64,000 bases of DNA from Ilyonectria destructans (Eukaryota; Ascomycota; Sordariomycetes; Hypocreales; Nectriaceae). Within the stretch, counting starts at the first letter, position 1, and the number at the start of each line of letters is the position of its first letter. The notes beneath the pieces are model-generated. The model made no database searches, was not told the DNA's origin, and was given only the letters and a program-made list of their open reading frames with translations. The DNA lies in NCBI GenBank assembly GCA_020740775.1, contig JAHEWK010000014.1:558001-622000 (forward strand). Reading direction: 5' to 3'. Positions 10,920 to 22,568 of the stretch are shown one piece after another. The translations under genes were made by a program, and so were the position numbers.

Positions 10920-12606
10920 CTAGAATCCCTCTGTTCCGACCTCCTCGAGCCCCTTGACCAACCCGTCGACCGTTCCCTTGAGAGTCTGGCAATTGACAAC
11001 GACGCGGAAAAAGCTACCCTTGGGCCCAGGCGCGTAGTCGACCATGTAGCCCCTGAGAATCATCTTCTCAACCATCGTCTTGGTCCGCAGCGTGTTCGTC
11101 TCCTTGTCTTCGGACAAGTCTCCACCGGGAGCATAGTAGAAGCATACCTGCAAGCATGGCGGAGGGTCTTGAGACACAAGCACAAAGTTGTCGCTCTGCT
11201 TGACGAGGCTGGCGAGGTAGGCAGCTTGGTCAAAGGCATGGTCAATTTGCTTCTCGAAGCCAGCGGCTCCGTAGTAGATCCACGCAAGTGCAAGCTTCAA
11301 GCTGTCGCCACGCCGACCGCACTGCAGTGTCAGATCCGCAAGATCGAAGAAGTCCTCGCCCTCGTTGGTATGGAACAGGTATCCAGCAGCAGTGCTGTTA
11401 GCCTTGTTAAAGGCGTTTAGGTCAGGCCCGAGAAGGAACGAGCAGGTGACCGGAATGTTCATCATCTTGTGTGGGTTGACAGTCAATGAGTTGGCGAGAT
11501 GGGAACCCTTCAGCTTCCACTGCTGCTTAGCCGAGAAGATAGCGGGGCCTCCCCAGCTGGCGTCAATGTGCATCCACAATCCAAACTCTTTGCAGATCTT
11601 AGAGATCTCCTCGAATGGCTCGTACGATCCCATGACAGTTGTACCAGCAGTCGAGTTGACATAAAATGGGGTCTTGCCTTCAGCCTTGGCACGGACGACC
11701 GACTCTCGTAGCGCATCGGGCTTCATACATCCATACTCATCAACAGCAACGGGCCAGACGCTGTCGGAGCCCAGTCCGCATATCATAGCACTCTTCTCAA
11801 CGGAGTAATGGCCATGGGCACTTGTAAAGACAACAAAGTCATGCTTGTTCCCTGCAGTCCTGCACTCAGGAAACAAGGTGTTGCGAGCGATAACCATCGA
11901 AGTCAAGTTGGACGAGCTTCCGCCCTGACAGGTAACACCGCCTGCACGGGGCCCCGTGAAACCGAACAGATGTGCAAGTGTCTTGGCAGTAGCTTTCTCA
12001 ACTATGGTCAAAGCAGGCGAAACTTGGAACACGTGCAACTAGGGAGTGTTAGTGGGGTGCATGGATAGGTGTAACGGAGGCTTACATTGGTGTTTAACAC
12101 GGAAAGAACCATATCTGACACAACACCGACCTGTATAAAGCAGTGAGTACAGACACCGGAAGAGCACAACAGTAAAACCCACGGCATTTGTGCTTGCATA
12201 GAGCTTATCCAGGAACCCCTGGTCCCAAGTGTTGACACTGTACTGGAGAACCTGCTGAATGACGTCTAGGAGACCCTCCTTGCCCTGTCCCTGATTGGGT
12301 AGAGAGAACTTCATTTTCGCAGCCAACTCCTGCGGCTTATTGAAGTCAACAAGGACATTGTTCACACGGCCGGTCTTGTCGGGAACCACATTGCCAGTGG
12401 CCCGCTCTGATGCGGCGTCATCGGCGGCCTGGATGAAAGGGACGATGAGACCTCGGACAGCTCCAATCAACTAGGTAGGAATGTCAGTGGCCGATCGATA
12501 TTGGACCCCGGTGGAACAGATGTCTTACATCGTTCACTTCCTCAGCCCTATGGAGGGTAGAGGAGGGGTTCCCGTTGGTGGGATGACTCCCGTTGGGCAC
12601 AGTCAT
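10920..12606 (-). CDS. PLP-dependent group II decarboxylase (glutamate/cysteine-sulfinate decarboxylase-like)
   Basis: Four exons: 12529-12606, 12183-12470, 12086-12130 (45 bp) and 10920-12038, all with GT-AG introns, giving 509 aa. The start at 12606 opens MTVPNGSHPT, and the exons join in phase. The family uses pyridoxal phosphate to decarboxylate amino acids. Visible motifs are the substrate/PLP loop QGGSSSNLTSM, the PLP-contact segment HIDASWGGP and the Schiff-base lysine in NPHKMMNIP. This resembles the GAD/cysteine-sulfinate branch more than the aromatic amino acid decarboxylases, but the substrate cannot be fixed from sequence. It lies more than 25 kb from the metabolite cluster, so I see no reason to link them. 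Confidence 0.88.
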
Positions 12607-15600
12607 GGTGGTGCAGGTGGACGGTCAGACACTACAAACTGGGGAATTCATGTATCACACGCCAATAAAAATCTGGAAAAATCAAAGGCTGAGTCCCAGA
12701 AAACAGAAGTGCACTTGGAAAATCGAAGATGACGAGATGGATGAAGTCAACGACGTGACAAAATCTCGTGACCGAGGGATTTCTATTCTACCGAGTCTTT
12801 ACCGGATTGAATGACTGGAGGTGATGGCGCCGAGCCACGGCAGGAGCCTAGGGATGACTCGACGTCAGACGAGTTGCCGCGGATGTTGTTTCTTAGCGGT
12901 TGGCCAAGACCGCTGGAGGAGACATGTACATCCAACTGAGATGGTTTTGGATGGCTTCCTTGTGCAGGAGCCACTTTGGCGGGTCAGACAAGGGACGACT
13001 TCAACTCGGCAACCTGGACGCATCCGGTTTCTAAACTTAACTGGCAGCATTGTGTTCCGCAATGGCATGACAATGCATCATTATAGGGGGAAACAGAGAA
13101 TAAAAATGGCGTCCTCAGCTTCGTATCCCTTTCACGTGAAAGGAGTCGAACGATGAGGCACCGGGATCCCGGTCCAATATCTTGGGGGTTGAGAGACGCA
13201 CTTGCAGGCTCTCTTGCACGCGGAGCCGGAGACGGCACTTCATTGAGGGGTAGGCGGACGCTTGTGTGAGGGGGGAAGAGGCGTCATATAGAAGAAACCC
13301 AAACGTGCCTCGGGATAGACGCAAAGCCGGCAGACCGTCAGCTTTGCATGAGAGAACCTGAGGTTGGCCGAGTTGAAGTCGTCCCTCCTCCATGGCGCCG
13401 GAATCGATGGATGGATGGACAATGAAGCATGTTGATAACGCCGACCCAGTTGTCCGTGCGCGGAAGTCAATTTACGCGACTGACAAGGGGTCACGTAACA
13501 CATCGTATCAAAGAGTAGAGGAAACAAAGGAGACAGGAAAAAAACTTGGAAGACAAGAGGAGCGATTGTTTCTTGTCGATCGAGTCCCGAACAAGGAACT
13601 TTACACGTCCGCCAGAGGCGCGTGAAGCGGCAAGAGTGATACATGGCTTCATTTATTGCGCCGCCCCAACAGATGCACGCTCGTCACATTCACATACTTC
13701 GCCTTGCATCCCCGGCCATTGCCTCGCAGCGCCCGCACGCAGTCGCTGGTGAAGCAGATTGGCCTTGGTCATCGTGGCAGCACCCATTTCACGTCTTTCC
13801 CCCCGGAGATTGAAGGGCTGCCGAGGGAAGTGAGCGCGCGAGGCGACAAGGAGGGGGGACGAGCGCCGCAGTCAACTCTCTTCCCCCCCGGTCACCACGT
13901 TTTCCGGATTCCGCGCTGGACCTGCGACGGCGCGCACCCTATCGAACCCTCTTTCATACGAAAGAACCTGGACGTCGACGAGCCCGTTGCAGAGCACGTC
14001 TTCTTGGATGATGAGCGCAGCGGGTTTGTAAATTGCAGCTCTCCACCTCGCGTGCAACGCCGAGGATATGAGGAATTGGCACGAAGCATCTGCTGGAACA
14101 AGTCGAAGCAGCCAAGAACCCGGGGCGCGGTCGATGATGAGTTTCTGGCTGATCAACTGCCGTATTCAGAGCTCCCACGCGGAATGGCCGTTTAGACCCA
14201 GGGGTATCCCGAAGCTTCCATCTCTTTAGCCTCCCGGGGGTCCACCACCTTCCACACCCATCGCCGTTGAGGATCTGGGCTGTCGGTTTCAGGCGCATTT
14301 TAGGCCTGGTTGGCCATGTTTTTCCCGGTCCTGCGCCATCTGCTGTGCAATGCAAAGCCTGGGATGGGGACCAGGAGGGCGTCCAGGGCGAGCGACGAGG
14401 TTGCCAGAGCTGGATAAACGGCTGGGCCACCACTCCCACATTCGACACCGGCGCTCTCCTTTTGCATTGACTTCGATCAGAGTTGGTGTGCCATTCATTT
14501 AGCTGGTGCTGGGTTTCTTTGCCAGCCTGGTGCCCAAGAGGTCCAGTTAGCTACAGTGGGCTGCCGACTACGCATCCGCTCGCCTTGCTTTTGCTTTGCC
14601 ATGGCCGCCAGACGCAGTATAGCTTCCCTTTAGTGCCGGGCTCTGCTGGATTCTGGACGGGCGTTTCTGGGTCTCTAGCTTTGGGCGTCTTCGTGTCGCC
14701 CCTCGGATGTTAAAAAGTCAAGTCTGTGTATCCCTTGTCGGTGGGTTACTTGTCATATCAGTGCCAACCTTTGCCAACCTTCACTTCCCACCACGCCTTC
14801 AAGATGGCGAGAAAGGGGGGCCGGGCTGCATCATCGGCTGTCCCATTCCCCGCATAAACAGCAAAAAAGAAAAAGTAAAAACCTTCTCTAGTCGTCTTCT
14901 CGCCATCAACTCTGCCCCAGCCTCTCCCGTCGTCAGACTCCAAGGCCCGTGAGCTCGTGTGGTGGTTGTTGAAGATCGCAGTGTGGCCCGTCCACCGACG
15001 CCGGAGCTTCCACCCAGACACCAACCGCCGCCCGCCGCCGCGCCCACACGCCACACGTCCCTGGTCTTGTTCCCTCCCCCCAGCAGCTCAGCTACTGGGT
15101 ACCTAACTCTACCTATTTCAGGTCGCGACGGCCCTCTTGCCGGGTTCCGCAGCGCGCCGCAAGACTTTTCATCTTCTTCTACCCATCCTCGTGCTGTGCT
15201 TCGGCTTTTTTGCATTGTGAGTATTCAGACGGAGACGGAAGAATAACCGAAACACCACCAAGGGAAAGGGAGCAAACAGTGCTTGTTTCTGCGTCGAATC
15301 GTCGAGCACCACCAACACACTACCGTCTCACAAGCCCTCAAGCGCCCGCCTTGAAACGCCTTGAGAGCGCCTTGAGAAGCCGGCCGCGTCCACCAACAAC
15401 CGCTCGAATCCAGACAGCCTCGTTTGCCTCAGGCAGCGCACCCGACAGCTCGGATCCGAGGCGCATCACCATCTCTCACGAACAGTTACGACTTGCACCG
15501 GACGAGGACGCCCAGCTCCTCGGCAGCAGGGAAGCTCGCCTACACGCAAGACGCCCAACGTCACCCAACGCACGCGACAATCCCGACGAAGCTCTAGACT

Positions 15601-15733
15601 CGACCTTAGAGCCCGCTCCCGTTCCAACCCCACAACGGCGCGTTCCAACGTCATCCTCGGTGACGACACTGCTGTAACGGCCACCACTCCCGACCCTTCC
15701 TCGGAACTCTCTGCCCACCGTACGGCTGCGACA
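12607..15733. other. Intergenic: divergent promoters, long leader of the Ras-like gene
   Basis: A 3.1-kb gap between divergently transcribed genes. It contains a perfect 16-bp palindrome centred on CACGTG (13128-13143). Upstream of the Ras-like ATG lies an open frame of 155 codons (15210-15677) that ends 56 bp before that ATG. It may be an upstream ORF or chance, and a possible GTGAGT donor at its start suggests leader splicing. Other open frames (for example 13656-14195 plus and 13954-14448 minus) overlap each other and show no motif. Confidence 0.4.
13128..13143. promoter_or_regulatory. 16-bp palindrome around an E-box (CACGTG)
   Basis: The sequence CCTTTCACGTGAAAGG is a perfect inverted repeat and contains a canonical CACGTG E-box, the target type of bHLH and bZIP regulators. 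It lies about 520 bp upstream of the PLP decarboxylase start. A function is inferred only from the symmetry. Confidence 0.35.
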
Positions 15734-16537
15734 ATGGCCACCGAGACGCAGCCTCCCGTCCCCATCTCCATCACCATCTGCGGCGATGGCGGCTGCGGTA
15801 AATCATCCATCACCTTGCGCCTGGTTCACTCGCAGTGGACCTCCGACTACGACCCGACCATCGAAGACTCCTACAGCGTCACCCGTCGCATCGATGGCGT
15901 CACATACCACCTGTCGCTGACGGACACGGCCGGCCAGGAGGAGTACCGCGGCATGTGGGCATCGTCCAACCTGGGCGCCGACGCCTTCCTCCTCGTCTAC
16001 GACATCACCTCGCTCGACTCCCTCGACGCCCTGCAGCACTTCGACGAGCTCATCGACATGGAGGCCGAGACCCGCCTCGACAACGCCGACCGCGCCCGTC
16101 GCGCCGGTCTCAAGCCTGGCCACCACGACACCTCATTTGGCAGCGGCGGCCGCGCCAAGACTGCGCCTCCCGTGAAGCTTGTCGCTGGCAACAAGTGCGA
16201 TCTGCAGGAGAGCCGCCAAGTGCCTGCGGCCAGGGGCCTGGAGTGGGCGCGCAAGCACGGCTGCGGCTTCATGGAGACCAGCGCACGCCTCGAGGTCAAC
16301 ATCGAGGAGACGTTCGCCCTCATTGTGCGCCGCGTCATGGAGGGCCGCCGCCTCGCCGACATGGGCGTCCACGAGAACACCGACCTCAACGCCCGCGGCC
16401 AGACGAAGCCCTTGACCCCGCTGCCGGCCGACGCCGATCCCGAGAAGCGCGCACCGGGCGTCCGCGGACCAAATCTGAACGGCGACCGAGTTGGAAAGCC
16501 CGATGGTGGTTTCTGGAAGAAGCTGCGCTGTTGGTGA
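15734..16537 (+). CDS. Ras-like small GTPase with an insertion before the NKCD motif
   Basis: Single-exon gene of 267 aa. All G motifs are present: G1 GDGGCGKSS, the effector/switch I region YDPTIEDSY, G3 DTAGQEEY, G4 NKCD and G5 ETSA. The switch I sequence places it in the Ras/Rap branch, whose members switch between GTP and GDP states at the plasma membrane to control growth and morphogenesis. About 30 extra residues (Arg/Gly/Ser-rich) lie between the helix after G3 and the strand leading to NKCD. The C-terminal tail is hydrophilic and ends GGFWKKLRCW. It therefore has a basic patch and a Cys, but only one residue after it, so no standard CAAX box. A 3' intron could add one, but I found no good acceptor close by. 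Confidence 0.88.
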   Translation: MATETQPPVPISITICGDGGCGKSSITLRLVHSQWTSDYDPTIEDSYSVTRRIDGVTYHLSLTDTAGQEEYRGMWASSNLGADAFLLVYDITSLDSLDALQHFDELIDMEAETRLDNADRARRAGLKPGHHDTSFGSGGRAKTAPPVKLVAGNKCDLQESRQVPAARGLEWARKHGCGFMETSARLEVNIEETFALIVRRVMEGRRLADMGVHENTDLNARGQTKPLTPLPADADPEKRAPGVRGPNLNGDRVGKPDGGFWKKLRCW

Positions 16538-17332
16538 AGAGATGGCGCAAACAGGGCGGCCTATACCGCAAATGAAAAGAAAAAAGGAGGGAGATGCCGG
16601 ATTTGCGAGAGATGCGGGTGGCCATCTCTCGTGTGTAGGAGGATGTTACAATACTTCGAATCGTCATATACCAGGGATATCTCGGCGTCTAGGCGAAACA
16701 TTGGGTCTGGGTTGTGTTGTCTGGGCTGGTAAGGTTTACCAGCTTCCATGAGGAGTTGTTGTATCTGTTTTTGGTCGGGAACCATCATCAACCTGTCTAT
16801 CATGTTGCTTCGAGAGATATTAAGCTACCGGATATTGTTCATATACTGTCATTTTCACATCCACAAGGAAGTTGGTTCAGCGGCGATCTAGCATCCTAGG
16901 CAGGATACTTGTCCTTGGCAATGCGCCATGGCGGCTAGTCTACGCGTTCGTGTGAATGCAGTTGACGGGTCAGTGGGTCGATTTGTCTGGCGCTCCGCCG
17001 TTGGAGTGGTCACCATCCCATTTGCCCATGGCCAAGTGTAGCGCCTGTCGGTTAGAATAGCCAGCAAGTCCACAACCAAGGTCAACTAGATCAACTTGGC
17101 CAACTAGGTCTGTAAATCATCTGTGAATTGCATGAGAAAGAATGAGTGATGTGTGTATGCCACTCCACGATCCCGACTCTACCTGTCAGTCAATAATAGT
17201 AAGAAGAAATAGTCCCCGTAGGCTACTACTCGCCCAAACGCCGGCCTCTAGTCTACATGTCACGGCTTACCCTCAACTCCATAACCAATGCTGGCCTTGA
17301 AGAGCGCCTCTTGCATGTCTCACGTAAGCTGC
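16538..17332. other. Intergenic between convergent genes
   Basis: This is the 3' flank of the Ras-like gene (plus) and of the AMMECR1 gene (minus), so both ends are expected to be 3' UTR. There is a small local repetition of TCAACTAGATC/CCAACTAGGTC near 17084-17110. No gene or RNA is visible. Confidence 0.45.
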
Positions 17333-18085
17333 TCAGTCTTGAAGACCCTCCCGCCACTTCTTGTAGTCATCGTACTCAAGGATGCTCTTCTTGCCCTGAT
17401 AGCGGGTGATTTTGAGCTCCAAGTCCTTCCACTGCTTGCGGCTACCCATCCAGCCTGCTTTGCGGATCAGACTGAAGAGAGTCTCATCTTTAGTCCAACC
17501 CTGCTCAGAGGCGACGTCGGGTAAGTAAGTCGAGCCGTAGCGGCGACCGCGGTCGTAGAAAGACAGCCGAATGCCATGGACGCCAACGTCCCACTCGTAC
17601 ATGTCGTCGACCTCTTCGAAGTCTGTGAGGAGCGTGACGGCAACTTGCAGAGTTGGTAGCTCGGACTTTCGGATGGGCGAGAAGCGGGTGTCGTGGAGAG
17701 CTGAGACCAACGAGTACTCGGGGATGCCCTCTGAGAGCGGCTGGGACTCAAAGGTGCCGATGCACCCGCGCAGTGAGGGTTCGCCATCCTCCATGGTGTT
17801 CCATGTGACGAAAAGGGGAGCAGAAGTGGGAGGGAGCGGCAGGGAAGAGGTGGAAGTGGCGGGGGTTGACGCGGCGAGCGAGGTCGACGAGGACGAAGAC
17901 GACTCGGTATCAGCGGCAAGACGGCGCAGCGCGGGGTCCTGGAGGCCTTTGGATGCCGCGGACGGAGCAGAGCTGGGGGGAGCGGCCAGGAGCGCCTGGA
18001 TCTCGTCGAGGGACAAGGGCTTACGGTTGGTGAGGTGCGCCTCGAGGGCGTCGAAGCACGCGAGGCAATGTTCGGTGGTCGCCAT
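17333..18085 (-). CDS. AMMECR1 domain protein
   Basis: Single exon, 250 aa, start at 18085 (MATTEHCLACFDALEAHL), chosen because the residues after this Met begin the conserved domain while the frame upstream is hydrophobic leader-like noise. The family hallmark LRGCIGTF is present, followed by typical AMMECR1 segments (ALHDTRFSPI, VGVHGIRLSF, YLPDVASEQGW and a C-terminal ITRYQGKKSILEYDDY). A Ser/Thr/Pro-rich insertion (about residues 45-90) separates the N-terminal helix from the core. AMMECR1 proteins are widely conserved but their biochemical role is not settled. A cytosolic or nuclear place is likely, since no signal peptide or membrane segment is present. Confidence 0.9.
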   Translation of the reverse strand: MATTEHCLACFDALEAHLTNRKPLSLDEIQALLAAPPSSAPSAASKGLQDPALRRLAADTESSSSSSTSLAASTPATSTSSLPLPPTSAPLFVTWNTMEDGEPSLRGCIGTFESQPLSEGIPEYSLVSALHDTRFSPIRKSELPTLQVAVTLLTDFEEVDDMYEWDVGVHGIRLSFYDRGRRYGSTYLPDVASEQGWTKDETLFSLIRKAGWMGSRKQWKDLELKITRYQGKKSILEYDDYKKWREGLQD

Positions 18086-19774
18086 CGCGGAAGACGCTGG
18101 CCTGACAGGCAAGATCAGGAGATGGATCGGGAGAGGACACAAGCAGCAGTATATCAAAAGGGACAGTCAACGAGAGATGACGTGCGTCTGACAGGGCGGT
18201 AGCAGGCAGACAAGACAGAGTAGCAGAGTAGACAGAGGGAGTAAGACCAGAGGCACGAGAAGGGAGCGCGGGAGGTGGAGGTGGAGAGCTGAAGTGGAGG
18301 TGGAGAGAGGAGAGAAAGCGGAGCGAGGTTGGAGGAGGGGTCGGGAATGACGACGTCAACGGACCAACAGGCGCAAGAGCAACAACGAGCTACCTTACCG
18401 GGAAGAAGCGACAAGCCGTGATAGAAGACGGTTGCACAGAGACGCGAAAATGCAAAAAAGCAAGAGGCGCGGATACGTATCCTCGCACGCCTCAGCACGC
18501 CCGATGAGGCACCACATCACAGGTAAGAAGCCGACCCAACCCCGCCTTCGGTGCGGCGGCGTGAGGCCCGTGATCAAGTGGTTGAGTGGAGGGTGTGGAG
18601 TTGTGATTGCTGTCGGCGAAACGGCGTAGCAACAGGGCGACAGCAGTAATTATTACTGCACCGTAGCAATTAACAGCGATGACGATGAGGTTGGTTGGGG
18701 AGCGTCACTTCCCGTGCATTGTGCCCCGCGGTTCCAGCCAGCCAGACAGCTGCCTCTGCTCTCGCGACTCTGGCATCGTGATTAGCTGAAGCTCCAGCTG
18801 CGATAGCTCCCTCACAAAGGTAAATTACCTACCTCATATTAGCTGTCTTTGGTGAGGTACATTGATTCCAAGTTCTTGCCGACGGGTCATGTCGCATCCT
18901 CGGAGCTTATATCATGCCCGTCATGCCATTGTGCTCCGTCACAATCAGCGACACGAGCAGCCACCGCAAAATATATCCCCCTGCGACCACGGCATCGATC
19001 GGAACGCGTGCATGCATTTCGCCGCTGCATCCGTGGCCCAACCCAGCATCATTATGCCTGACGGCCTCCTATAGGGATCATCATTTCGCGTTGGATTTTT
19101 TGCTGACAATGCAAATGCAGACGCAGCTCCCTCCCTGCGCCTTGTTTCTCCAGTCCACTCTGCTACCGGATCTTGGTGCTCCGCGAGTTTGATCGTCGCC
19201 CCCGTCCGCCTAGACGACGATGCACGCGTTTCAGACTCGTCCTCGTCCGCCCCTCAAACAAGCAATGCCGGCGACGATGAAGCGGGTTCACGCAGACCGA
19301 CAAGCTTTTTTCCCCTGGATGCTGGGATCTTTCCCCGTCTTTTGCCTTGTCGCGCCTGCGACCCCGTGAAATGCTGCGTCCTCACTGGATGTCATCCTGA
19401 CAGTTCAACGCTCAACCGCTCGGCTCACGTCGTCTTCCGGCGGGATCATCGACGGCGTGGCTTGTCTCGAATGGGATCCTGAGACGAGACGAACTTTGGG
19501 AGCCGTGGGAGCCGAGGGAATTGAGCAAAGTCGGTGTCAACGACGCTGGATCAGGGGGTTCTCAGTAAACAAAACAGCTCCTAGTTGTAAGCCGGCTGCC
19601 AACATACAAATATCAAGTCAGGTCGCCACAGTTCGACTAAACCATTACTGTCCTTCACCTTTCTCTCAATACCACTTAGACGACCTTCATCAACCTTCGC
19701 TTCAATTACCAACTTGATTCTCGTCGCTGGCCGACCTTTTTATTATCTTACAAATACCCGATCTCTACTTCAAG
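18086..19774. other. Intergenic: divergent promoters
   Basis: This is the upstream region of AMMECR1 (minus) and of the small secreted protein gene (plus). The part next to 18086-18400 is purine-rich on the plus strand (GGAGG/AGAGA runs), a usual core-promoter feature of fungal genes. Open frames here lack motifs. Confidence 0.45.
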
Positions 19775-20010
19775 ATGCAGTTCTCTATCCTCGCCGTTGT
19801 CACTCTCATCAGCGCCGTCATGGCCGCCGGTCCTGGTAAGCACATTTTGTCCTCAGCACAAGTGAGACCAAGGCTCAACCAGCTTACACTATTGCAGTCA
19901 GACGTCAGACCGTCGATGTCACTGAGGCCTCGATGACCGATGCGGACGGAAACGTGGTGGCTTTTAACTCCAAGGAGGTCTACCAAGCCAACAAGGAAGC
20001 TGGCCTCTAG
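19775..20010 (+). CDS. Small secreted protein, 57 aa, Cys-free
   Basis: Two exons, 19775-19835 and 19898-20010, joined by a 62-bp intron with donor GTAAGC and acceptor TTGCAG, giving 57 aa. Residues 1-17 (MQFSILAVVTLISAVMA) are a clear signal peptide with a hydrophobic core and a small-residue cleavage site. The mature part is about 38 residues, hydrophilic, without Cys, and starts near a dibasic RRQ. The ATG has a good fungal context (TTCAAGATG), and the 5' side carries pyrimidine-rich and CA-rich tracts typical of an expressed gene. The family is unknown. It could be a secreted peptide or effector-like protein, but nothing in the neighbourhood gives a function. Confidence 0.6.
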
Positions 20011-22568
20011 GTTGACCACGGTCTCGCTCAACGCCAACAAGGCGTCCGTCTACTCTGCGGCAATTAGATCTATACAAATAATGTCGAAGCAGTCTCAGAG
20101 CTTGAGAATGAAGATTTGATGGCTGGGAACGATGTGGCTGGGTCACGGTAGGGCTGCATAAAGATTACACTGGGGTGGAGATGGGATTGGATCACCCAGA
20201 AGGTCATCCATAGACAGACATAACCTTCGAAATGTAACGCCCAGGGTTCGAGTTACACCGAATAATATTGGCTTCGGGAGCTCCCTCGTCTGACTGCCTG
20301 TGCTGCGCCGCGTCATAACATGGAATCATTATGCTCGCCCCTCTTCCTACGTGAGTAACACCACAGCGACCAACAAGATTAGCTCAGCATACCGCTAGAG
20401 CAGCTCTATGCATGACAAGGGAAGCGGGGAGCAGAACGGTGACGGATTGTCAAACTGCGTGGATCCAAACCTGCCAGGTCCTGGCGCTCGAGACTCTAGA
20501 TGAGGCGTTTTGGTTGCTTCACTCCTCCACCACCACCACAATGTCCACTTCTACAGAATGGCGCCAAAGGGCGAAGTCAGCCTCGCGGATGGGGCACCAC
20601 TGTCACAACCAGGCAACGATTGGAGAGATCCCAGCCAAGCCGCCCGCCCTGGACGCGCGTGGCGTCTTGCCCACTTCAAGGGGTCGTGGGCTGAATGGGG
20701 CCTGAGACTGTTGAAATCGTGGACCGGGCGTGCTTGGGCTTGCAGGGCGGCGTCACATCCTGCAAGCCCATTTCAGGCTCTCGGCTGGCACTCGCATCCG
20801 AATGACCAAATGAAGGAAACCAGCTAGCCAACGAAAAAGGAAAGAAAAAAAGATACATACCGAGGGGGCGAGCAAGGACGGTGAGCCTGCCTGGCCTCTT
20901 CCTGGTCTCTGACTAACCGAGCTGATCTCGGAGACATATCAGGCGGGGAGCGAGAAAAAAACATCGCAAGCTTAGAGACGCAGCCTTGACCGCGCCTCGC
21001 AAAGCTGCTATTCTGAGGTGCTCATCATCTCATCTCCGCATCTCAAACTCGCCCCAACACCAACCTCCTCCTCTTTTCTCCCTGGACAATTACTCGCTCG
21101 TGCACCAGCACCCTGGCGAGCCCCCACTTGTCTCACAAGTGGTGTAGCTAGCTGGCAAGGTGGTTGAATAGACGGGTCTTGGTGGACGGCCCGGGTCCAC
21201 GGAAACATAGCCACCCCGCGTAGAAAGCGCCTATGAGCAGCCGGCCTCTCGTTCATCCCATGCCCTCCCACGGCCCCATGCTGGTGGCTCGCCAGGCATG
21301 CCCGGTTTAGCTCGCCTCCCAGGGCTGAGGTGCGGGGGGTGTGCTATACACATACCTGGCAACCTGGATCTTGAAGGAAGTGAGGGATGATCCGCTGGCT
21401 AACCCAAGTTGCTACGTAGTAAGCCCAAATTAGCCTTGCCAATGCTGGCCGTTGGTCCTTGGCCCAGCTGCGCAGCCTCGCGCCGAACCCTGTTGAAGGA
21501 TCAATTACGCGTGATTAAGGTGGAAATATCCGCAAACTCCGACTCCTGCGCAGGTTCATTCCAATTGCCTGCAACTTGGACTGAGGTACATCACATTTGG
21601 GGGCCAGTTGGTTGAACTGGGCTTATGTGTGGATGGGGGAACGAGGTTGGGCGCCTGGAGCCCTAAACCGACGGGCCCTGGACTGAAGCGCCCTACGGAC
21701 TGCAAAATACTACCCTCCAGTCTCCAATCAAGAGTGGGTGGCCTGTGAGGGCTGGGAAACAACACACTGCAGAGCCGCACCGGCATCCCAAAGGTCCAAA
21801 TCAGCATGGAATCGGTGAGGCGAGCGACTCTGACTGCCACGATTTCACGCAAGGTACCGCTTCTTCGGAGCCGATTCCTACCTAGTTCCTCCCAGATCAT
21901 CCCAGTTCTGGCACTCTACATGCACCCGCTGCCGCTGCTGGTCAGCAAAGCAACCTCTCAGCCGCACCGCTCCATCAGCACTAGGCCAAATTCCAATGCG
22001 AAGCCGGAACCTGAGTCTAGGCGGGCATGTCAGTGGACCGTGGCCCATTGGACTTGGAGGCGGTGGCTCATCCTGGCCCTATCCAACCATGGCGCCATGG
22101 AGCATGAGAGGGCTGAGCCGGCGCTGCTGCGGGGACGAGTTAGAGACGCTCTTGAGGCCTGGACCAGAGCCGAGACGTGGGAGACGCGGGAGATGGCGGT
22201 CGATTAACCAGCCGGCGGCCTCGAATAAAAGGGCCTGGCTTCCCCCCTGACGTAGAAATGCAAGTGTGATTGAGGTTTTCTTTGCTGGCCCAAGAGGGAA
22301 TGTTCCACGACACGCAGTGCGACAGCCTGGAAATACTATGAGACGCCATCACCGCCTTTGATTGAGTGACACACCGACACCATTGAGCTGGGACACTCTG
22401 GGAAGAGACAGTGACGGCCGGCAATCGAGCAACGAACTTCGAGTAGCGGCTTCGAATAACGACTTTGCTTTTTCTTTCGACCGGGTCGACGCTGCCGAGC
22501 AGCACAGCAACACAACCACAACCACGAAACAATACATTCCCGTGCTCAACGGAAAAGACTCCCTCATC
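20011..22568. other. Intergenic, no supported gene
   Basis: About 2.5 kb between the small secreted protein gene and the membrane protein gene. It holds the 3' flank of the first and the promoter/leader of the second (an in-frame Met at 22362 is an alternative, less likely start). Open frames of up to about 130 codons overlap on both strands and have no recognisable content. Confidence 0.4.

Noticed and set aside
13656..14448. Open frames of 164-179 codons on both strands
   Set aside because: They overlap each other, lack any motif, and sit in the leader/promoter zone between divergent genes.
15835..16575. 246-codon frame overlapping the Ras-like gene
   Set aside because: It is Arg/Pro/His-rich +2 frame translation of the GTPase, whose G motifs are complete in the main frame.
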